Source: Niastella sp.
Lineage (GTDB): Bacteria > Bacteroidota > Bacteroidia > Chitinophagales > Chitinophagaceae
Assembly (NCBI GenBank): GCA_017744515.1
Contig: JAGIBF010000036.1
Span: 1 to 64,000 of the forward strand
DNA length: 64,000 nt
Direction: 5' to 3'
Below are positions 58,659 to 64,000 of this stretch, one piece after another (within the stretch, counting starts at the first letter, position 1; each line of letters begins with the position of its first letter). The position numbers were made by a program, and so were the translations under genes. The notes beneath the pieces were generated by a model. The model saw nothing but the letters and a program-made list of their open reading frames with translations. It made no database searches and was not told where the DNA came from.

Positions 58659-59209
58659 TACCCCTTGTGCTTTCCTTCCTCGATAAGAATAAGCGCAAAC
58701 ACGGAGTAATTGATAATATCGACGTAGTTGGCATCGATGCCTTCACTGATAAGCGTTTTGCCTTCATTGGCCAGTATCTGGCGGATGCGCATGAGCTTCA
58801 TGAGGATCAGGTCGACAAAGCTCTCCTGGCTCATATCGCGCCACGCCTCGCCGTAATCATGGTTCTTATCGAGCATGGTCGCCTTGGTAAAGGCGATCTT
58901 TTCAGTGTACAGTCTTTCCACTTCTGCAACGGGCAACTCTTCGGAGGTGCTGTTGTTCAACTCCAGTTGTATCAGGCCGATCACGCTGTAGTTCAGCATG
59001 CCCTTGAATTCTCCGGCAATATCATCACCCACCCGCTGCGTCTTCTTCTCCTGGATGGTGCGGATGCGCTGAGCCTTGATGAATATCTGGTCTACGATGG
59101 AAATAGGCCGTAGCACGCGCCAGGCGGTTCCGTAGTCCTTGGTCTTCTTAATAAAAATATCCCTGCACGATTGAACGGCTGCGTCGTATTGTTGATTCGT
59201 ATTGCTCAT
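58658..59209 (-). CDS. DUF1599 protein (internally duplicated)
   Basis: This is a 183-residue soluble protein with two copies of the same unit: KKTKDYGTAWR ... SIVDQIFIKAQRI in the first half and DKNHDYGEAWR ... SFVDLILMKLMRI in the second. The (K)xxDYGxAWR core and the following helix are repeated about 90 residues apart, as known for DUF1599. Function is not established, though the fold is thought to be nucleotide-pyrophosphohydrolase-like. It is divergent from folP, and its stop shares a palindrome with the response regulator. Confidence 0.85.
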   Translation of the reverse strand: MSNTNQQYDAAVQSCRDIFIKKTKDYGTAWRVLRPISIVDQIFIKAQRIRTIQEKKTQRVGDDIAGEFKGMLNYSVIGLIQLELNNSTSEELPVAEVERLYTEKIAFTKATMLDKNHDYGEAWRDMSQESFVDLILMKLMRIRQILANEGKTLISEGIDANYVDIINYSVFALILIEEGKHKG

Positions 59210-59281
59210 ATTGCTTAGGCTCTTCAGGATTCTGTATTCTTCCTTTACCTTTAAGCCGCGAAAATAATGAACAAAGGTTAA

Positions 59282-60112
59282 ATGTATACACTCAATTGTA
59301 AAGGCAGGCTATTGATAGTGGATAAACCACTGGTTATGGGCATTATGAACGTAACGCCGGACTCTTTTTACGCCGGCAGCCGCTACCAGGAATCCGATAT
59401 ATTGCGGCAGGCTGAGAAGATGATCACCGATGGGGCCTCCATCCTCGATATAGGTGGCCAGAGCACCCGCCCCGGCAGCGAAAGAATAACGGTGGAAGAA
59501 GAATTGAAACGGGTAACGGAGCCTATCCGGGCTATCCATGAGCGGTTTCCGGATACGGTGATCTCAATCGACACTTTCCATGCAAAGGTAGCCGTGGAAG
59601 CGGTGGCCGCCGGAGCCTCTATCGTCAATGACGTGAGTGCTGGCAGCATCGATGAGGCGATGATCGATACGGTGGCAGGCCTGGGTGTGCCTTATGTGCT
59701 GATGCACATGAAGGGCACATTGGAAACGATCAAACAGCCAGCCATATATGAAAACATGATCCGCGAAGTGTTGGACTTCTTCATCCAACACGCAGCCCGT
59801 TGCCGCGAGGCCGGTATAAAAGATATCATCCTCGATCCCGGCTTTGGGTTTGGCAAGAATGCCACACAAAACCTTGAACTGCTGAAAAAACTACCAGCGC
59901 TGCATATATTATCCCTCCCTATCCTGGTAGGTCTCTCCCGTAAAACAACCGTTTGGAAAACACTGGGTATTACGGCCGATGAAGCATTGAATGGTACTAC
60001 GGTGTTAAATACACTGAGCCTGCATAATGGCGCCAACATCCTCCGCGTGCACGACGTAAAAGAAGCAATAGAGGCCGTGAAGTTGTGGGAGGCGTACGAA
60101 AACGCAAACTGA
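59282..60112 (+). CDS. folP: Dihydropteroate synthase
   Basis: FolP joins dihydropterin pyrophosphate and p-aminobenzoate in folate synthesis. It has 276 residues, a normal length. Motifs: MGIMNVTPDSFYAGSR, DIGGQSTRPGSE, NDVSAGSID, LMHMKGT, DPGFGFGKN, GLSRKT and a final ANILRVHDV. All sites that bind pterin and sulfonamide look intact. It stands alone, with a -7-like TACCTTTA at 59246-59253. It is divergent from the DUF1599 gene, a neighbourhood often seen for these two in this phylum. Confidence 0.96.
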   Translation: MYTLNCKGRLLIVDKPLVMGIMNVTPDSFYAGSRYQESDILRQAEKMITDGASILDIGGQSTRPGSERITVEEELKRVTEPIRAIHERFPDTVISIDTFHAKVAVEAVAAGASIVNDVSAGSIDEAMIDTVAGLGVPYVLMHMKGTLETIKQPAIYENMIREVLDFFIQHAARCREAGIKDIILDPGFGFGKNATQNLELLKKLPALHILSLPILVGLSRKTTVWKTLGITADEALNGTTVLNTLSLHNGANILRVHDVKEAIEAVKLWEAYENAN

Positions 60113-60175
60113 TACCGGTAATACCACATACGAATATGATTGGCATACCAGTACCAGTTATTATGGACCTATAGC

Positions 60176-61327
60176 TTACACCAAATCAAACATCGTATTG
60201 GGGTGGTGCTGTTTCGCACCAGCGCCTGCTGAAGAAAATGAGCTATTGCTGACCTCCACCGGGATGATAAAAGCGCCCCGTTCCGGACCTGCCCCTACTA
60301 CAGAAATACATATTTTATCTCCTGATTCCAGTACACCTGCGTTCAGATCATCATCCAGCAGCTTGATGGTACTGGTGCTTACGAGATTGCCATACTTCAC
60401 TACGTTGATGCCCATTTTATCGCGGCTGATACCATAGTCTTTGATCAGGGTATCGAGAAAAGCATTGGTGAGTATCGGGCTGGCCTGGTGCGTATAGAGC
60501 TTTTTTACTTCGTTCAGGTAATTAGGTTGCAAGGCCAGCATCTGCTGGTGGTTCAGCGTCATGCCCTTGATGTAATATTCTTTGATCTTAGGGCCTGCCA
60601 TCGCAAAGCAGGAAAGCTCTTCACAGTCTGCTGTGCCGGGAGGGGCCCAGGCGCCGCTGCCGGTATAATGGATGAGCGGGTCATCGAAGCCAGCCTCCTG
60701 CCCAAACTGCAGGGAGTCGCGCGAATAAAAAGAATAACCGGTAGGTGCATCTTTCTTTTCCAGCACTACCGCCGATACACCGTCAGAGAACAAGGCTGCC
60801 GACATCCACAGCGATTTGCCATAAGGATGCGTGGAATTTTGTTTGTACACATCGGTCTGCGTATAAAGACTGCTGAGGCTGTAAGAAATAACCAGGATCT
60901 TTTTGGCGGTCATCTTCGCCGCCAGTGCCATGGCGCGCGCAAAGCCTGCACAACCAGCTCCTAATAGTATAGGAACAATATCATCTTTCAATCCAATCTC
61001 TTTGTACAAAAGAAAAGCATCCTGGTCGAGCTGCACCATAAAGGGAGAACACGTAACGATAATAGCAGCATCGATATCGTCGGGCTCCACGCCTGCCCTG
61101 CTCAATGCTTCTTTGGTGGTGTTCACCACCACCTGTGGATCTTTGAATACATCCGGCGCCCAGCTCTTGGATTTAATACCCAATATCTTTTCCACCATTT
61201 TGCCATCTAAGAATTTGCCTTCGGCTTGCCTGTCGGGTACTTTATAAGCAGTTGCCCATTCGTCGATGCTGATCGGGTCAGCAACAAAAGAAGAAACCCC
61301 GGTAATAGCCAGGTCGATCTGATACAT
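60176..61327 (-). CDS. 3-oxoacyl-ACP synthase III-like (KAS III / thiolase-fold) enzyme
   Basis: This is a 383-residue condensing enzyme of the KAS III fold. The nucleophile cysteine is in LLGAGCAGFARAMAL (about residue 124). A histidine in THQASPILTNAF and an asparagine in KYGNLVSTSTIKL correspond to the usual His and Asn of the triad. The C-terminal tail (about 20 residues, Ser/Ala/Gly and a HHP) is extra. It stands alone without acyl-carrier-protein or reductase genes, so it may serve a secondary lipid or resorcinol-like product rather than fatty acid initiation. Confidence 0.85.
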   Translation of the reverse strand: MYQIDLAITGVSSFVADPISIDEWATAYKVPDRQAEGKFLDGKMVEKILGIKSKSWAPDVFKDPQVVVNTTKEALSRAGVEPDDIDAAIIVTCSPFMVQLDQDAFLLYKEIGLKDDIVPILLGAGCAGFARAMALAAKMTAKKILVISYSLSSLYTQTDVYKQNSTHPYGKSLWMSAALFSDGVSAVVLEKKDAPTGYSFYSRDSLQFGQEAGFDDPLIHYTGSGAWAPPGTADCEELSCFAMAGPKIKEYYIKGMTLNHQQMLALQPNYLNEVKKLYTHQASPILTNAFLDTLIKDYGISRDKMGINVVKYGNLVSTSTIKLLDDDLNAGVLESGDKICISVVGAGPERGAFIIPVEVSNSSFSSAGAGAKQHHPNTMFDLV

Positions 61328-61828
61328 AAAACAGATTTGATGTTAACGAAAATGATTACTTAGGTGAATAACACAATAGCCGGCAAGGTGTGGCTAAATG
61401 GCAGGGCGTCGTTAGACAATGCAATAAAACGAAATATGAGAGGTGCAGACAATCCCTGTTTTACAGGAATTTCAGAAGAGGGTGTTTTCGACTGCGGCTG
61501 CAAGTTGCAGAACAAGGTTGAGTATTGAAAGCAGTATTCTATCAATGACCGCTTGCGTCGATGAATGTGGCATATAACCCGCTCAATTAGCCAGGCCGCC
61601 TCCGGGAGGCACCGACAGGCCCCAATCTGCTTCCTGCCCGGGAACCATCCTGAACAATTATTTTATAGCTGTAAAAGACAAAAGATGAGCAAGGTCAATA
61701 TTAGTTTTTAGTAGAATATTTTTTATATCTTCACTATCACATCAAATACCAGTTATCCCAGCGTAACCCCTTTTTATTTCTGATTAGTCCTATTAAGAAC
61801 TGGATTCAGCTATCCATTACATCACGAA
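61328..61828. other. Gene-free stretch
   Basis: I see no supported gene in this 500-base gap. A 54-codon frame from GTG near 61362 (VNNTIAGKVWLNG) and a 61-codon frame on the other strand overlap each other and have no recognisable features. A small GCC(T)CC hairpin near 61593-61608 has no T tract. The upstream part of the kinase at 61829 should hold its promoter. Confidence 0.45.
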
Positions 61829-62854
61829 ATGAAAACAATGAAAGCTTTTCCGAAAGCAATTGTTGGCCCTGGCATCAATAATTCATTCAAACAGCGTATA
61901 GTCAGCAAGCGGGTAAATGGCTTGTTGGTAGGCATCATCCTTTTTAGCCTGATGCTTGGCCCATGGTTATATTACATGACAGCCAACCCCACTGTGCTCA
62001 TTATCATTTTCAACATACTGGCCTCGCTCTTCTTCTGCGTATACTGGTACAGCAACCAGCAGCAGCAGCGCAAGCTGGAAGGAGAAAAAGAAGAACTGGA
62101 GCAACAGCTACTTAAAGCGCTCCATGCAAACGACAGTAAGAAGAACTTCATCCGTGAAGTAGTACATGAGATCAAGAGTGGTTTCAACCCCATCGAAGGA
62201 ATGGTGGCCTACCTCTCGGAAAACGAAAGGCTGCAAAAAGCAAAAGTGTCTGCCGATCAGTTGGTGGCTCACATTAAAGGCGGTTGTTTCAGTTACCGGC
62301 GGTTGCTCTCGAACCTGCTGGAGTATTCCAAGCTTGAATATGGAAAGCATGAAGATCCCATCGTTGAGCCATTAGTGATCAGGTCGTTCATGCAGCAGGT
62401 GGTGGATGAATTTCAGTATACCGCTCATGCGGAACAGACATTGATCCTGTTGCAGGTAGAAGAGGCGATGCCGCCTGTAGTGCATTGCGATCCCATCAAG
62501 CTGCGGCAGATTGCCAATAACCTCATCCATAATGCCATCAAGTTTGTACGTGTAGGATGCGATATCATCGTGAAAGTTGACCTGAGCGGATCGAATACCT
62601 GGCAACTGGCCGTTATTCATGAAGGAGAAAACATTTCAGACGAGAAACTACAAAAGATATTTTATCCCTATCAGCATGTACGCACAGGCATTAACATGGA
62701 AGGCAATGGCCTTGGCCTGTTCATCACCCGCAACCTCGTAGAAACACTCCACGGACAGATCGGCGTGGTCAGAGGCAAAGTACTTACAGTATTTGAAGTA
62801 AAATTCCCTTTACAACAGCGGCAACCGTTGGAGCAACCTGCATTGGTTGATTAG
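61829..62854 (+). CDS. Sensor histidine kinase (HisKA/HATPase_c type), orphan
   Basis: This is a membrane sensor kinase, 341 residues, of the classical HisKA type and unlike the three LytS-type kinases in the window. It has two hydrophobic segments (VGIILFSLMLGPWLYYMTA and VLIIIFNILASLFFCVYWY) with only a short loop between them, a Gln/Glu-rich coiled coil, the phospho-acceptor His in VVHEIKSGFNPIEGM (about residue 111), an N box (QIANNLIHNAIKFV) and a glycine box EGNGLGLFITRNLVE. No response regulator gene is adjacent. The signal is unknown. Confidence 0.85.
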   Translation: MKTMKAFPKAIVGPGINNSFKQRIVSKRVNGLLVGIILFSLMLGPWLYYMTANPTVLIIIFNILASLFFCVYWYSNQQQQRKLEGEKEELEQQLLKALHANDSKKNFIREVVHEIKSGFNPIEGMVAYLSENERLQKAKVSADQLVAHIKGGCFSYRRLLSNLLEYSKLEYGKHEDPIVEPLVIRSFMQQVVDEFQYTAHAEQTLILLQVEEAMPPVVHCDPIKLRQIANNLIHNAIKFVRVGCDIIVKVDLSGSNTWQLAVIHEGENISDEKLQKIFYPYQHVRTGINMEGNGLGLFITRNLVETLHGQIGVVRGKVLTVFEVKFPLQQRQPLEQPALVD

Positions 62855-62914
62855 CCTCGGAACTCATTTGCTCGTTGCGTACTGTCTTAAAGGTACGGAG
62901 ATTTTGTTTCACTT

Positions 62915-62955
62915 ACCTCGTACCGCTTACCTCTGACTTCTTACCTCTTCATCAT
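62915..62955. repeat. Single-arm TTACCTC-type word run
   Basis: CTTACCTCGTACCGCTTACC is followed by CTGACTTCTTACCTCTTC, repeating CTTACCTC-like words of the same kind as the AAGTAAG element at 18135. No full complementary arm is seen nearby. Confidence 0.45.
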
Positions 62956-63114
62956 ATACGGAAAAAAGTTGACAATTCCTATACCCCTTCCCCTCATAAA
63001 AGTTTGAATTATTCAAGTTTAGCTTTGAATTTTGTAAGCGATCAGGTTCGCTATCCCCCTATCTTTACCGAGGCTTCTTCTTATCCTTAACCGCCCACAT
63101 CTTAACTACCTACC

Positions 63115-63585
63115 ATGATAAAGTTACAAGTCAACAGTAAAAGCTATTCCGTTGATGCAAGTCCGCAAATGCCCTTATTATGGGTGCTGCGCGATATGCT
63201 CGGTCTTACAGGAACAAAGTTTGGTTGCGGCATGGCGCAATGCGGCGCCTGTACCGTGCACTTGAATGGTGAAGCCGTACGCTCTTGTGTAACGCCTGTG
63301 GCACGCGCTGCCAATCAGCAGGTCACTACGATAGAAGGACTTTCCACTGACCTGACCCATCCGCTGCAAAAAGCCTGGCTGGCAGAAGATGTTTTGCAAT
63401 GCGGCTATTGCCAAAGCGGACAGCTGATGTCGGCGGCAGTATTGCTGCGCGAAAATCCCAACCCAACAGATGATGATATCGATAAAGCAATGAGCGGTAA
63501 CATTTGTCGCTGCGGTACTTATCCGCGCGTACGGAAAGCCATTCACCTTGCTGCCCAAATGCAAAAAGAAGGAGGTAAATTATGA
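63115..63585 (+). CDS. Isoquinoline 1-oxidoreductase-type alpha subunit ([2Fe-2S] protein)
   Basis: This is the small iron-sulfur subunit of a xanthine-oxidase-family molybdenum enzyme (IorA-like), 156 residues. It has a plant-type [2Fe-2S] domain ([19 protein letters not shown] at about residues 38-56) and a second helical [2Fe-2S] domain ([28 protein letters not shown] at about 100-145). It passes electrons from the molybdenum site to an acceptor. Its TGA overlaps the ATG of the next gene. The substrate, an N-heterocycle or aldehyde, is not known. Confidence 0.92.
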   Translation: MIKLQVNSKSYSVDASPQMPLLWVLRDMLGLTGTKFGCGMAQCGACTVHLNGEAVRSCVTPVARAANQQVTTIEGLSTDLTHPLQKAWLAEDVLQCGYCQSGQLMSAAVLLRENPNPTDDDIDKAMSGNICRCGTYPRVRKAIHLAAQMQKEGGKL

Positions 63586-64000
63586 GCACCACATTCGACA
63601 TGAATCGCCGTAAGTTCTTACGCACTACCACCGTTTTTGCGGGTGGATTACTCATCCCCTTCATGGTGCCGGCAAGTGCCAGACGCATGGCTAAGCTGGG
63701 CACTGGCGCCGTTGATGACAGCGCTGTTGTTTTTGCACCCAACGCCTACCTCGGTATTGGACGGGATAATACTGTTCACATCATCCTAGCCCATGTGGAA
63801 ATGGGACAAGGCGCCTGGACTACATTGCCGATGTTGATTGCTGATGAATTGGATTGCGACTGGAAAAAGATCAGGGTAGAACATGCACCACCGGATGTCC
63901 CCTATTTCCATACAGCATTTGGCTTACAGATAACAGGCGGCTCTTCCACCACCTGGTCTGAGTTTGACCGCTATCGCCAGGCTGGCGCTACAGCACGCGC
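63582..64000 (+). CDS. Isoquinoline 1-oxidoreductase-type beta subunit (cut by window end)
   Basis: This is the start of the molybdopterin-binding large subunit of the same enzyme (IorB-like). ATG at 63582 overlaps the stop of the alpha subunit (ATGA). A twin-arginine signal ([15 protein letters not shown]) directs export of the folded complex. The following part ([42 protein letters not shown]) is a typical molybdopterin-binding start. The frame is open to base 64000, so the gene continues outside the window. Confidence 0.9.
   Translation, partial: MSTTFDMNRRKFLRTTTVFAGGLLIPFMVPASARRMAKLGTGAVDDSAVVFAPNAYLGIGRDNTVHIILAHVEMGQGAWTTLPMLIADELDCDWKKIRVEHAPPDVPYFHTAFGLQITGGSSTTWSEFDRYRQAGATAR

Noticed and set aside
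61360-61545. A 61-codon minus-strand frame in the gap before the HisKA kinase
   Set aside because: It overlaps a plus-strand frame of similar length, has no motifs and no promoter.
1-64000. CRISPR array, tRNA, rRNA, insertion sequence or prophage
   Set aside because: I found no regularly spaced repeats, cloverleaf, rRNA segment, transposase or phage structural gene. The S74-like domain at 19788 is alone.

Overview
The window is 64 kb of chromosome from a Bacteroidota bacterium, most likely family Chitinophagaceae (Chitinophaga/Niastella-like). The evidence is: LytS/LytTR two-component pairs, a TonB-dependent receptor with an N-terminal carboxypeptidase-regulatory-like domain, families common in that phylum (DUF5686, DUF3667, DUF4142, DUF983, DUF721, DUF1599, DUF6934, BT_3928-type), -7 promoter elements of the TAnnTTTG type, and few purine-rich ribosome binding sites. 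I saw no rRNA, tRNA, CRISPR array, prophage or intact insertion sequence. It reads as ordinary core and accessory chromosome rather than an island.

Layout. 1-4.8 kb: a cut-off acyltransferase and two consecutive LytS/LytTR pairs. 5-13.4 kb: small genes (a secreted DUF922-like protein, a Zn-ribbon protein, a short SSB, two GNATs, a thiolase, a DUF6934/small-protein cassette, DUF4142, SRPBCC, an S41 peptidase). 13.5-21.6 kb: a P-type ATPase, a GMC dehydrogenase with its gamma subunit, a peptide deformylase remnant, two secreted proteins and ychF. 21.6-22.6 kb: a 1 kb gene-free stretch with a 41-bp direct repeat containing a parS-like core. 22.6-32 kb: cardiolipin synthase, DoxX, S41, a TlpA-like oxidoreductase, an M50-TPR fusion and a TonB receptor. 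32-40 kb: purC, an NmrA-like protein, a lactonase, trhO, DUF3667 and DUF5686. 40-45 kb: a Crp/Fnr regulator divergent from methyltransferase-DUF983-methyltransferase-SulP, then RDD. 45-54.7 kb: penicillin acylase, a bioF-like gene, miaE, recF, DUF721, an OppB-type permease and a DoxX/thioredoxin-like protein. 54.9-64 kb: a transglutaminase-like protein with a LytS/LytTR pair, DUF1599, folP, a KAS III-like enzyme, a histidine kinase, and the start of an isoquinoline 1-oxidoreductase-type molybdenum enzyme.

The most distinctive non-coding signal is a set of intergenic elements built from short degenerate words (for example GGAAGTC, GGGTTTC, AAGTAAG, TTTGAAAAT) arranged as two complementary arms. 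They sit against gene ends and sometimes supply the stop codon or the last residues of a protein. A second signal is a -7-like element placed only 4-5 bases before the start codon of several genes, which suggests leaderless or nearly leaderless messages. The best candidates for undescribed biology are the parS-like repeat region, the twin methyltransferase operon, the DUF6934/55-residue cassette and the M50-TPR fusion. All functions are inferred from sequence alone.
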